This document shows, piece by piece, positions 45,831 to 54,610 of a stretch of 64,000 nucleotides of DNA. The DNA lies in contig JAAXJB010000047.1 of the NCBI GenBank assembly GCA_012270065.1, forward strand, positions 129,346 through 193,345. Reading direction: 5' to 3'. The notes under the pieces are model-generated. The model made no database searches. It saw only the letters and a list, made by a program, of their open reading frames with translations, and had not been told where the DNA came from. Within the stretch, counting starts at the first letter, position 1, and every line of letters begins with the position of its first letter. This DNA is from Rubripirellula sp. (GTDB taxonomy: Bacteria > Planctomycetota > Planctomycetia > Pirellulales > Pirellulaceae). A program made the position numbers and the translations under genes.

Positions 45831-47348
45831 TCAGAGCAGGCGATCCGGCCCGAATCGTTCCAGATACTTTTTCAGCCGCAGTTTCTTGCTTGCCGACTCA
45901 CTGGTCATGTATCGCACACTTCCAAATACCGGACGTTTCGGTCCCCAAGCCCGATCGTACCTTCCCAAAACCCAGAAGATTCCGTTGTATGAGTTGGGAT
46001 CGCGGCCATCGAGTGCATACTTGTTGTTCAATTCAATCATGATCGACAGGGCCTGTTGAGGAGATTCTGTCCAGTGCAGAATTTTCTTACCCCACAGCAT
46101 TCGCATGTAGTTGTGCATGACACCCGTTTCGCGCAGTTCGCGTTGAGCGGCATTCCAGAGAACGTCTGCCGTACGGGCATTCTCGAAATCCTCCAAACTG
46201 TATAGATAAGGGCGTTTGTCGTCCGAATGCTCGACGAGCGTTTTCTGAGCCCAGTCCGGCAGGGACTCGAATTTGTCATAATCGTCTGGTTGCCTGAAGC
46301 TCAGGTTGAAACCCATTTCCCGCCAAGTCAGTAATTGGTCGAGAAATGCCTCCGCTGGCTCGCTCGTATTCCAGAAACCGTGGTTCTTTCCATTGGCTGG
46401 CGAGGCGTGGGCAGGCGTCCAGTTCTCCCTTTCGAGTAGCTTCTGGATAATTTCGTGAGTTGAGATGTGACCAAAGTGCAGATGTGGGCTAAGTCCCGTT
46501 GTGACACTTTCGTCCGGGTGATTTCGATTCTCGCCATACATCGAAAGTTGATGATTCAAGAACCGTTCAAGGCGCAATTCTGCCTCCCTTGAACCTCCAG
46601 GAAGCTTGTTGCTTGCTTTGACCGAGTGGTCGATGGGAAGCGTGTCCAGTCCGTTTCCCTTCAGGAAGTGGTCCAAATCAGCAGGGGTACCTGTGTTCAG
46701 GATATTTTCAGGCAAGCGTTCCAGTTTCGGAAGTTTTATTCCGGCCAACGGGTCTTCCTTTGGCATCTCCAAAAGATTGTCGAGGATGTTTTTCTGCATC
46801 CACCGCCGATAGCTGTGGGCAACAGTGAAGGTCCGTTCGGCTTTGCGTAAAGGTATCACGCCGTTGCTGTCGACGAGTTCCAGCCGCGCCGGAAGGCGGC
46901 TCCGAGCTACTCGGATCATGGTGGGATGGAAGAAGCAGGGGAATTCATCGGTTACGATCGTGCATGCGTTTACTGCCAGCTCGTGGAGTACCGCCGACGC
47001 AGTTCCGAATTCAGTTTCAACAAAGGGAAAGTATGTGACGCATCGATTTTCGGAGCATCTCTGGTTGTCTTTCATTCCTTCAATGACGAAGCGGTGAAGT
47101 CGATCGCTGGCCCAGCGATAGCGCAAACGTAAAGGCTCAAAAACAATCAGCGGTTTCCCGAATTGCCGGGCGCGGTCGACCGCATGTTGTAAAGCAAAAT
47201 TGAAATGGAAGCGTCGAGAGGCCGTCATCCAATAGAGCACATAGTCACCGTCTTCACGCACGAAGTGATCATTTGCGTGGGTGTGTCGTATCGAAGGGAT
47301 TGCCATCAGTCGCTTGAATCGTGTGAGCTTGCGGGTGGACATCGCCAT
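45831..47348 (-). CDS. Class II deoxyribodipyrimidine photolyase-like flavoprotein
   Basis: About 505 residues from ATG 47348 (47342 and 47306 are alternatives; the open frame beyond to 47495 looks non-coding). The N-terminal alpha/beta domain has YVLYWMTASRRFHFNFALQHA and GKPLIVFEPLRLRYRWASDR. The FAD domain has TGLSPHLHFGHISTHEI, LLTWREMGFNLSFRQPDDY, LWNAAQRELRETGVMHNYMR and the class II ending NNKYALDGRDPNSYNGIFW. The family repairs cyclobutane dimers with light energy. A few substitutions relative to typical class II enzymes mean a cryptochrome-like role cannot be excluded. Confidence 0.9.
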   Translation of the reverse strand: MAMSTRKLTRFKRLMAIPSIRHTHANDHFVREDGDYVLYWMTASRRFHFNFALQHAVDRARQFGKPLIVFEPLRLRYRWASDRLHRFVIEGMKDNQRCSENRCVTYFPFVETEFGTASAVLHELAVNACTIVTDEFPCFFHPTMIRVARSRLPARLELVDSNGVIPLRKAERTFTVAHSYRRWMQKNILDNLLEMPKEDPLAGIKLPKLERLPENILNTGTPADLDHFLKGNGLDTLPIDHSVKASNKLPGGSREAELRLERFLNHQLSMYGENRNHPDESVTTGLSPHLHFGHISTHEIIQKLLERENWTPAHASPANGKNHGFWNTSEPAEAFLDQLLTWREMGFNLSFRQPDDYDKFESLPDWAQKTLVEHSDDKRPYLYSLEDFENARTADVLWNAAQRELRETGVMHNYMRMLWGKKILHWTESPQQALSIMIELNNKYALDGRDPNSYNGIFWVLGRYDRAWGPKRPVFGSVRYMTSESASKKLRLKKYLERFGPDRLL

Positions 47349-47495
47349 CGAACTTGATTTGTTCACCCAGTTCGCAGGCAATGGTGTTTGTCCGTTGGTA
47401 TTTACTGGCCAGATGTATGCAACGCGATGTCTGGATGCAGCACGGTGTCGGAAGAGTATCCGTGTCCACAACATCCACTCGTTTCCTGAAATCAT

Positions 47496-47830
47496 TTCGC
47501 TCCGCGAAACGGATTTGCGGTGGGAAATTTACCCAAAGACAGCGGACACCGATCAGCCTGAATGCAGGCGAATCGTCAGAAGCACACTTCGTGGGCAGTA
47601 TACCGGGCAGGGTAGGGTCCTTTGGCCGAGGCATATGGCTGGATCCCCTTCAACGTGGCTGGATCCCCTTCAACAAGGAAAATGCTGATCTCTGATACTG
47701 ATCAGTGATGATGCTGGTCAGTGATTGCAAACAGTGAGCTTGCTGCTGATGACCGCTGCCTTGTCACCGAAGATCCAGCGCGAAATCTACACGTGTTGAG
47801 CGCTGCTCGACTCAACATGACTTACGGGGA
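47496..47830. other. Intergenic stretch with a 20-bp tandem duplication
   Basis: 335 bases without a supported gene; the frames here have no protein-like pattern. The only structure seen is the repeat at 47635-47674. Confidence 0.5.
47635..47674. repeat. 20-bp tandem duplication
   Basis: Copies at 47635-47654 and 47655-47674 differ only in the first base (a or g before tggctggatccccttcaac). It lies upstream of the photolyase gene and downstream of the receiver/ATPase gene. Confidence 0.85.
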
Positions 47831-48781
47831 TCAATCGTTGTCGTTGTCGGACTCTGCGTCATCGCTGGTCACTTTACGTTTGACCATGCGAATTTCATTA
47901 CCAATTTCATTGTGACTGACTTCATCCATGAAAGCATTTATCAGTAACAAGCCACGGCCACCCGCCCGTTCGAGGTTTTCAGGATCTGTCGGGTCGCGTA
48001 AAGCAGCTGCATCAAAACCAGGGCCCTCGTCACGGATGACAAAGGTGATTTCTTCATTGGTGGCGTCCAGTTGGATTTTGACCTTTCGCTCACGGTAGGG
48101 AGAAAGCTTTTTCCGTTCTGCGATCATGTTGACGTAGGGTTCCCCATTGTCCGTCTGTCTGAGTTCCGATGAGACCTCAAGATTGCCGTGAATCATGGCA
48201 TTCAAGAGTGCTTCATCCAATGCCATGGCGATCTGCATGCGTTCGCCTTCATCAAAAAGGTCGAGTTCGACCATTGGCAACTCGAGTCTGGAAATGATGT
48301 CCGGAATCTGTGATTCGTCATTACTCACTTCCAGCGTGATGTTGCTTTCCAGGGCATTCTGGGCAACCGGTGGAACAGCTTTGGCTGCGTTTGTGACCGC
48401 CATCACCTGATGCAATACCGGGATCAGCGTTTCATTGAGTTCGCGTTTGGGAACGTAACTTGCGGCGCCCGCTTTCAATGCCTGGTTTGCAATTTCCTCA
48501 CTACCCTGACTGGTCGTCAGGATGACGGGCAGGGATGGCATGGTCCCTTTCAGTGAGGCAACCAGTTCAAGCCCATTCATTTCCGGCATTTGCAGGTCAG
48601 TCACAACCACAAGCGGTAAGTGCTCCTCGATGGAAGCAAGCGCCTCGACGCCATCCATGGCAGTTTGGACGATGTAACCCTCTTTCTCCAACAGGAATTG
48701 GATTTGCCGGAGTTGCGTTGGACTATCGTCAACGACGAGGATGTGCGAGGGTTCAGGCATGAGTTTGGGATCTGTGGGCAT
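47831..48781 (-). CDS. Receiver domain fused to anti-sigma-kinase-like ATPase
   Basis: 316 residues from ATG 48781. The N-terminal receiver domain (residues 12-130) has the phospho-acceptor Asp62 in VVVTDLQMPEMNG and conserved VVDDS; the switch Thr is in VILTTSQGS and the Lys in YVPKREL. The C-terminal domain (about 165-300) is a GHKL ATPase of the RsbW/SpoIIAB type: ALDEALLNAMIHGNLE (N box), VIRDEGPGFDAAAL (G1) and GGRGLLLINAFMDEV (G2). This suggests phosphorylation-controlled binding to an anti-sigma-factor antagonist or sigma factor. No phosphatase, sigma factor or histidine kinase is adjacent. The tail is strongly acidic. Confidence 0.9.
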   Translation of the reverse strand: MPTDPKLMPEPSHILVVDDSPTQLRQIQFLLEKEGYIVQTAMDGVEALASIEEHLPLVVVTDLQMPEMNGLELVASLKGTMPSLPVILTTSQGSEEIANQALKAGAASYVPKRELNETLIPVLHQVMAVTNAAKAVPPVAQNALESNITLEVSNDESQIPDIISRLELPMVELDLFDEGERMQIAMALDEALLNAMIHGNLEVSSELRQTDNGEPYVNMIAERKKLSPYRERKVKIQLDATNEEITFVIRDEGPGFDAAALRDPTDPENLERAGGRGLLLINAFMDEVSHNEIGNEIRMVKRKVTSDDAESDNDND

Positions 48782-49071
48782 CAATTGCCCAAGACTTGAT
48801 GGCTTGAATTGTCGGTTTGAACGGTATGTTCAAAGCGTTGACATTGGAGAGAGACCTGCTTATCGGAAAATATCGGTGTTGTTGGCCCTGCGACTTCACA
48901 TCCTTGTTTCCGGGATGCATTTTCGTTTCTGGGATGAATTTGCGGCAATTGCTGACCTTGGATACCCGGCTTCGCGTCGCTGACCACAACAAAAGATGGT
49001 AGGTCTGCGAGGAATTGCTCGATATCACCATTTACAAGTTTCAGGAGGATTCCCACCGGCTGACACGACAT
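48781..49071 (-). CDS. Doubtful small frame coupled to receiver/ATPase gene
   Basis: A 96-codon frame from ATG 49071 (or 124 codons from TTG 49155) ends in TGA that overlaps the ATG of the receiver/ATPase gene by one base (tgatg), a typical coupling arrangement. The protein has a plausible first half (LVNGDIEQFLADLPSFVVV) but a second half without clear structure. It may be chance; the 650-base gap 48785-49439 otherwise holds no gene I can support. Confidence 0.22.
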   Translation of the reverse strand: MSCQPVGILLKLVNGDIEQFLADLPSFVVVSDAKPGIQGQQLPQIHPRNENASRKQGCEVAGPTTPIFSDKQVSLQCQRFEHTVQTDNSSHQVLGN

Positions 49072-49439
49072 CGGGCAGTTTGTGACGATTACGATACGTT
49101 GTTGGCCCTTTTGTTCGCTGCCGACTTTGGTGTTGGTCCGGCTTCTTTTGCTCAACTCTGCACCATTCTAGCTTCTGAGCCAACTGCGTGGGTTGAAATG
49201 TGTGTTGAAATGAATTGCCCCCAAACGGTTTCGCAGGCGATTGATGCCGTACTGTCATGTTGCAAATAAGAACGACAGAATGTGTTGCAGGAGGCTTGAT
49301 GACGTTTTCGGCTCATCTTGCAGTGATTTATCCGGGGCTGAGCGATCGGATGCTGAGTTGATTGGGGTGTATATTTGTTGCGAGCGGTGTTAACACCCGG
49401 AAAACTGTTGGGTCCTGAAAATCGGCTGAGATATTTGCA

Positions 49440-50891
49440 TTGCGAAACCGCATACCCCTCACCAGTTCTCCTCTGTTCTGTGCTGCGGCAGCAAGTTTTC
49501 TGCTGGGCGCTGGCTACGTGCTGGGCGTTTCCTTTTTTCAAGTTCGAACCAACGTCTATCTGTCACCCGTGGACTTATATCTGCCTCGCACAATTGATTT
49601 CGTGATCATTGTGTGGTCGTTCTGGGTTGGTTCCTCAGTCGGCAGTTTTTTGAATGTTGTGGCGTGGCGGATGCCGCGGGGTGAATCAATCAATGGACGT
49701 TCTCATTGCCCACGTTGTCTCACCAGGTTGAATGCGACTGACAATTTTCCAGTGTTTGGTTGGATCGCTTTGCGAGGCCGCTGTCGAACCTGTCGTTTGC
49801 CGATATCTCCCCGCTATCCGATCGTGGAAACTCTGGTTGGTCTTTCATTGACGGTCGTTGCTGTTGCCGAAGTGTATGGGTTCAGTCTGCCGAGGCAGAC
49901 TCAGGGTTCAGTGGGACCTCTCTGGTTTCCCGTGCTGGATAACGTTGGTTTGATCACGCTGGTATATCATGCGGTCGGTCTGGCGGTGTGTTGGGCGGTC
50001 GGACTGATACGCTTTGACGGCAATCGACTTCCTGCAAATCTGCAGACATTTGCCCTCGCCATCATTTCGCTTCCTGTTTTGGCGTTTCCGACTCTCATGG
50101 TTGTTACTTGGCAAATGGAAGTCAGCGACGATTGGCAGCCTCACGGCAGGTATGTTGACGCAGTTCTGCGAGTGATCACCGCTATGGTGGCAGCAACCGC
50201 TTTGGGCAGGTATTTGGCCAAAGGTTTTTGCCCAGCCGCAGACCCGAAACTCGATCCACTGGGAAAATCAACGACTCGCCTGATTGATCTGATTGTAATT
50301 CTTGCGGTTCCCTCGACTATTGTTGGTTGGCAGGCCCTGCCGGCAATCATTGTTTTCGCTTGTGTGTTGGCTTTTTGGAGCCGCGCAATTTTTCCAAGTC
50401 GCTGTGATGCATTAGGACGTTTTGCGATCAGCATGCCATTTGCTTTGACGTTTCAAATGGTGTTCTGGCGGCGTCTTGATTCAGTTGAATCAGCAACTTA
50501 CCTGCAATATGCCGTGTGGCCGTCTGAGAACGCGTCTCCAGGGGTGATGCTTTTTTGGTTGTTGATGGTCGGGCTTGTTCCGCTCTGGTTAAAAGAGTCG
50601 TCTGATGCAGATGTAAGAATGGTTGATGATGACAAAGATCAGTCGGATAGGGCATTCGCAGCTGATGGCGGATTTGAGCAGAACTTATCCACAGGGACTT
50701 CGATTCAGGCTGAGGCATCTACAACAGATTCGGTTACAAACCTGCAAAACCACGATGGTGAAGCTCAGTTGGTTCGGTCGTCTGATGCTGACACTGCCAC
50801 CGAATCCAGCAGCCATACGGGCGATCGGGAAGGGCGTGACAGTGTTGATGATGAAGGGAATGAAGAAGAGAAGTTGAATCCGGACTCTTGA
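49440..50891 (+). CDS. Prepilin peptidase-like membrane protein, degenerate active site
   Basis: 483 residues from TTG 49440, the first start after an in-frame stop at 49416. The N-terminal A24 domain is clear: SSVGSFLNVVAWRMPRG, four zinc-type Cys at 90, 93, 115 and 118 (SHCPRCL, RCRTCRLPISPRYPIVE). About eight hydrophobic segments follow. The first catalytic Asp may be Asp193 (LIRFDGNRLP). The second, normally GxGD before a GWQALP-like segment, reads TTRLIDL with Asp283 and no glycines, while GWQALP itself is kept. The C-terminal 90 residues are acidic and low complexity. It may be inactive as a peptidase. Confidence 0.8.
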   Translation: MRNRIPLTSSPLFCAAAASFLLGAGYVLGVSFFQVRTNVYLSPVDLYLPRTIDFVIIVWSFWVGSSVGSFLNVVAWRMPRGESINGRSHCPRCLTRLNATDNFPVFGWIALRGRCRTCRLPISPRYPIVETLVGLSLTVVAVAEVYGFSLPRQTQGSVGPLWFPVLDNVGLITLVYHAVGLAVCWAVGLIRFDGNRLPANLQTFALAIISLPVLAFPTLMVVTWQMEVSDDWQPHGRYVDAVLRVITAMVAATALGRYLAKGFCPAADPKLDPLGKSTTRLIDLIVILAVPSTIVGWQALPAIIVFACVLAFWSRAIFPSRCDALGRFAISMPFALTFQMVFWRRLDSVESATYLQYAVWPSENASPGVMLFWLLMVGLVPLWLKESSDADVRMVDDDKDQSDRAFAADGGFEQNLSTGTSIQAEASTTDSVTNLQNHDGEAQLVRSSDADTATESSSHTGDREGRDSVDDEGNEEEKLNPDS

Positions 50892-51041
50892 TTCACGTTT
50901 GGATTTCCAGATCACGGTTGCGAATGCCGCAGCATTTCGACCATCGCTTCATGGAGATGAATCGGACCCCGTTGAAGCCAGCGGCAATGCGATGTTGTTA
51001 CGCTGTTACCTGATACAGGTTTTATTCGAGCGAACAGATGC

Positions 51042-51548
51042 TCAAGCTTGTGGCCTGTTGGGATCGGTTTCCAGTGCCTCGGTTGGCCTTGGTCTTAGCT
51101 GGAAAAAGAGGGCTTTTTTCTGGTCTGGCAACGAATAATCAAAACCACAGCTCTGCAAGAATCCTTCTGATGAGCTGATGGCGAGTATTTCCATCACGTT
51201 GAGTTCCCGGGCTCGTGCGACACACGCGTTGACGAGTTGTCTTCCCACTCCGCTGCCCTGGAAGGCTGTATCGACGGCGAGACATTGGAGTTCGGCGAGC
51301 TTGGGCCCATAAATCTCGATTGCTGAGAAGCCAATGAGTTTCCCGGCATGCCCCTCTGTTTCTGCGAAGGCGACGAATCCATGACGTGTGAGTTCGATGA
51401 TTTCGGCTTCCGTCCGAGCCAGCAACAGTCGTTGCATCACGTAAGGTCGCATCAGGGCATGAATGGCCGCTGCATCAACTGGTTGTGCTTGTCGCAGCTG
51501 AATATTGGCGTTTTCTGCTTCCGGTGGATCTGCGTCCAGATTGCTCAA
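51042..51548 (-). CDS. GNAT N-acetyltransferase, ArgA-like
   Basis: 168 residues. The acetyl-CoA site is LAVDTAFQGSGVGRQLVNAC (Q/R-x-x-G-x-G/A type). The preceding strand AELQCLAV, the N-terminal IQLRQAQPVDAAAIHALM and the conserved region LLLARTEAEIIELTRHGFVA resemble the acetyltransferase half of N-acetylglutamate synthase, so arginine synthesis is a possible role. It begins at TTG 51548, overlapping the aroDE stop (ttga), so translation is probably coupled. The C-terminal tail is Pro/Arg-rich. Confidence 0.85.
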   Translation of the reverse strand: MSNLDADPPEAENANIQLRQAQPVDAAAIHALMRPYVMQRLLLARTEAEIIELTRHGFVAFAETEGHAGKLIGFSAIEIYGPKLAELQCLAVDTAFQGSGVGRQLVNACVARARELNVMEILAISSSEGFLQSCGFDYSLPDQKKALFFQLRPRPTEALETDPNRPQA

Positions 51549-53035
51549 TTCAATTGCACCGGGTTGGTAGCCTGTTTGATGGTCTGCCTCATCAGTTTGA
51601 CGGGGGCATCCAGTCCGGTGAAAAGCTTGTACTGATAAGCAGCCTGGCGGACGAACATGTCAACACCGGTAATGATGCGGCAATTCGCTCGCTTGGCATA
51701 CTTGATCAGAAGGGTGTTCTCGGGATTGTACACGGTGTCGAACACAGCCAGATATTGGCTCATGGCCGATGCGTTGTAGGGTGAGGCATCCATGTCCGGG
51801 TGCATGCCTACCGGCGTTCCATTGACCAGCAAGTTGATTTTTGCCTCATGACGTTGATCCCACTCAATGGTCCGGCAACCAATTTCAGCAGCAAGAATCT
51901 GGGACCGTTCATGTGTTCGTGAACTGATGATAACATCACAGTGCCGTTGTTTCAGACCCCATGCAATTGCCCGCGATACGCCACCGGCACCGAGTATCAG
52001 TGCGGTGAGTCCCTGCATAGGCCGTTCCTGGTTCTTGTCAATCTGGAAGGTTTCTTCGATGCAGTCCATCGCTGCACGGTAATCGGTGTTGTAGCCGAGG
52101 CAGTCATCGTTCTGAAACACCATTGTGTTGACCGCGCCAATTCCGGTTGCACTGGATTCTGCTTGTGAGCAGAACTCAATTGCATCTTCTTTGTGTGGGA
52201 TGGTAACACTCAAACCACTGATGTTCAGGGCAGCACAGTTCTCAACCAGATTCGACAAGTCGTTTTTTGGAACACGGAACGGGAAGTAACGCGCATTGAG
52301 ATTCTCTGAGGCAAATGCATGATTGTGAATCAGTGGGCTGTAGCTGTGTGCAACCGGATCGGCAACGACTCCAAAGAACTCGGTGTCTTCGTCGATTGAT
52401 TCATACTTGTATAGGTCTCGCATCTCTTTCCAGTCGAGTTGTCCGGGAGCCATTTTTCTGCCGCCGGAAAATGTGGCATAGGTGAATGGCGAGCCGAGAC
52501 GGTTAGCGAGTAAACGCGTGATTACACCAATTTCCCCCATGCAAATTCCGATTGTTGGTACCTTCGCGTTTCGAACAAGTTCGATCATGCGAAGGTTATC
52601 CGCGAAGGAATTTGCCATGGTTGCTATTTTTACGATGTCTGCATCTTCATCTGCCATGGCTGCGTGAAGATCTTCGAGGTTCTGGGGAGTTTCCGACATG
52701 TCGTGGAAACTGATGATCCGCTTGGTGTTGCCATAGCGCGGGATCTGTGATGCGATGTCGGCCTCGATATCGACATATTCAACTCCAGCAGCAATTGCAC
52801 TGCGAAGAAGCATTAGACGTTCCTGCTCGGTTTTCATCCATCTTCCGCCGTCATCGCGGCGGCGAGCGGTCAGGACGACGGGGCATGGTCGGTTGTCAAT
52901 CAATCTCGATAGACTGACGGCGCGACCGATGTAATCCAGTCGCAATTCAACCAGTTCCGCTCCCTGCTCGGCGAGGAACTGGTGTTCGGCGATCATCCGT
53001 TTATGGCGGGCTCTACCGAGTGTTACGCAAATCAT
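51545..53035 (-). CDS. aroDE: Bifunctional 3-dehydroquinate dehydratase / shikimate dehydrogenase
   Basis: 496 residues, two enzymes in one chain. Residues 1-215 are a type I dehydroquinase: ELVELRLDYIG, PVVLTARRRDDGGRW, the catalytic His in IISFHDMSETP and the Schiff-base Lys in DIVKIATMANS. Residues 222-490 are shikimate dehydrogenase: GVVADPVAHSYSPLIHN, SGLSVTIPHKEDAIEF, GAVNTMVF, GYNTDYRAAM, the NADP loop LILGAGGVSRAIAWGL and NGTPVGMHPDMDASP. It covers shikimate-pathway steps 3 and 4. The fusion is known from plants and some bacteria. It overlaps the GNAT gene by 4 bases. Confidence 0.97.
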   Translation of the reverse strand: MICVTLGRARHKRMIAEHQFLAEQGAELVELRLDYIGRAVSLSRLIDNRPCPVVLTARRRDDGGRWMKTEQERLMLLRSAIAAGVEYVDIEADIASQIPRYGNTKRIISFHDMSETPQNLEDLHAAMADEDADIVKIATMANSFADNLRMIELVRNAKVPTIGICMGEIGVITRLLANRLGSPFTYATFSGGRKMAPGQLDWKEMRDLYKYESIDEDTEFFGVVADPVAHSYSPLIHNHAFASENLNARYFPFRVPKNDLSNLVENCAALNISGLSVTIPHKEDAIEFCSQAESSATGIGAVNTMVFQNDDCLGYNTDYRAAMDCIEETFQIDKNQERPMQGLTALILGAGGVSRAIAWGLKQRHCDVIISSRTHERSQILAAEIGCRTIEWDQRHEAKINLLVNGTPVGMHPDMDASPYNASAMSQYLAVFDTVYNPENTLLIKYAKRANCRIITGVDMFVRQAAYQYKLFTGLDAPVKLMRQTIKQATNPVQLN

Positions 53036-53132
53036 GGACAGTGAAAGCTGTAGAGAAGGATAATGAATGAAACAGAGGCGAGGTTAACGCGGATTATCAC
53101 CTGGTTGCCGGTGGACTCCCAAGCCAAAAGCC

Positions 53133-53138
53133 TATAAT
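53133..53138 (+). promoter_or_regulatory. Candidate -10 box TATAAT
   Basis: A consensus TATAAT in the divergent gap between aroDE and the PQQ propeller gene, 134 bases before the latter's start codon. The -35 region at proper spacing is weak (ggtgga); ttgccg lies 22 bases upstream. Confidence 0.3.
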
Positions 53139-53271
53139 AGACTGGCACGATTGAGCGAGCGGGGGTGCTAAGGTAGATAATCGGATTTCGAGACCCCTGA
53201 TTTCCACGACACTTTGGTGATCTTCCGTTTTTCAGATAATTGCATCGGCAGCATCTCTACACGAGTTCGGT

Positions 53272-54534
53272 ATGTTCGTTACAACCCGCAGAAATAGGAA
53301 TTCGACTTGCCCCCGGTACTACGCCGCTGGGCTCCTGTCGCTTGGGCTGGTAATCCCACTTGTGGTAGCGGCCTTTGAAAAATCTGCCGTTGCGGACGAA
53401 GCCATCGACAAATCCGCAGCGTTCAATTGGCCAACCGCCCGTGGAGATGCCCAATCGACAGGCCATGCTGAGCAGACGTTGCCAGACGATTTGCAGGTGC
53501 TCTGGGAATATAAAGCTGACGAGGCAATTGAGACGACTCCTGTCGTCGCGGGAGGTCGGGTTTTCGTGTCCGACGTCATGGGGAAAATCTACGCTGTCGA
53601 TCGTGAGACTGGCAAAGAAATCTGGAAAGTCGATTTCGATACCGGATTCCTGGCTTCTCCAGCAGTCCAGTCAGATCATGTGGTGATTGGAGACATTGAC
53701 GGAAACGTCTACAACCTCGACGCGGCTACCGGAAAGGAACTCTGGCGAAAAGTGACAGATGGCGAGATTGTTGGGTCAGCGGCGTTTCATGGTGGAAATG
53801 TATTGACCACCAGTCAGTCCGGGAAACTGCATTGTTTTCGCGTCAAGGATGGGTCCGAGGTCTGGACCTATGAGGCCAACGATCAGATCCGGTGCAGTCC
53901 AACCGTGGCAGGTGACCGTACGTTTCTTGGGGGGTGCGATGGGCAATTGCACGTGATCGATTTGAAGACAGGCACGTCAGTCGGAAAGTCGTTTGAACTC
54001 GGAGGACCAACAGGTTCCACTCCTTGCGTGGTCGGCAATCGGGCATTCCTTCCCATCATGGATGGGTCTGTGTATGCGTTTGACTGGAAAGCCCATAAAG
54101 AACTTTGGCAGCACATGGACGAAGAGCGTCCTCAGGAATACCGCAACAGTGCAGCCGTGACAGGGAAACTGATGGTGTTGAGTAGCCAATTCAAGCAGGT
54201 GGATGCTCTTTCTGTTGAAACAGGGGAATTGAAGTGGCGTCACACTCTTCGCCGACGTGCTGATGCGTCACCGGTGATCGCGGGAAAAGATGTCTGGATC
54301 GCGGCTACCGATGGAAGATTGATCCGCCTCGCTCTGGATGATGGCACTGATGAAAAGTGGAGCTATGAAATTCGCGGCTCTTTTCTTGCTGGGCCTGCCA
54401 TTGCGGGACAGCAGTTGTTCATTGCGGATGACGACGGAATTGTGCGTTGTTTTGGGATAAAAAACAGCAAGAATGAAAGTGGTGCCGATGTGACGCCACC
54501 TGCGAGTTCCAAAGTTTCCTTCCGGGGACCGTAG
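53272..54534 (+). CDS. Secreted PQQ-type beta-propeller protein
   Basis: 420 residues from ATG 53272. The N-terminal signal/anchor is YYAAGLLSLGLVIPLVVAAF. After NWPTARGDAQSTGHAEQTLP come repeated propeller blades with the motif D-x-x-T-G-K-E-x-W (VDRETGKEIWKV, LDAATGKELWRK, IDLKTGTSVGKS, VETGELKWRH). There is no quinoprotein dehydrogenase catalytic set. It is probably a periplasmic binding or scaffold protein; the BamB family has this architecture. It is followed at 76 bases by the HemN-like gene on the same strand, which may or may not be co-transcribed. Confidence 0.9.
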   Translation: MFVTTRRNRNSTCPRYYAAGLLSLGLVIPLVVAAFEKSAVADEAIDKSAAFNWPTARGDAQSTGHAEQTLPDDLQVLWEYKADEAIETTPVVAGGRVFVSDVMGKIYAVDRETGKEIWKVDFDTGFLASPAVQSDHVVIGDIDGNVYNLDAATGKELWRKVTDGEIVGSAAFHGGNVLTTSQSGKLHCFRVKDGSEVWTYEANDQIRCSPTVAGDRTFLGGCDGQLHVIDLKTGTSVGKSFELGGPTGSTPCVVGNRAFLPIMDGSVYAFDWKAHKELWQHMDEERPQEYRNSAAVTGKLMVLSSQFKQVDALSVETGELKWRHTLRRRADASPVIAGKDVWIAATDGRLIRLALDDGTDEKWSYEIRGSFLAGPAIAGQQLFIADDDGIVRCFGIKNSKNESGADVTPPASSKVSFRGP

Positions 54535-54610
54535 AGAATCGTCGGGATACATTTACACTTGATACAACTCTGAACAGTTCGTTTACTTTCTAACCATTCG
54601 GCTTTCCTAC

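Noticed and set aside
47349-47495. N-terminal extension of the photolyase
   Set aside because: The extension has no resemblance to the family, and three ATG codons farther in give the normal N terminus.
49015-49269. 84-codon plus-strand frame
   Set aside because: No recognisable pattern, overlaps an opposing doubtful frame and lacks a ribosome-binding site.
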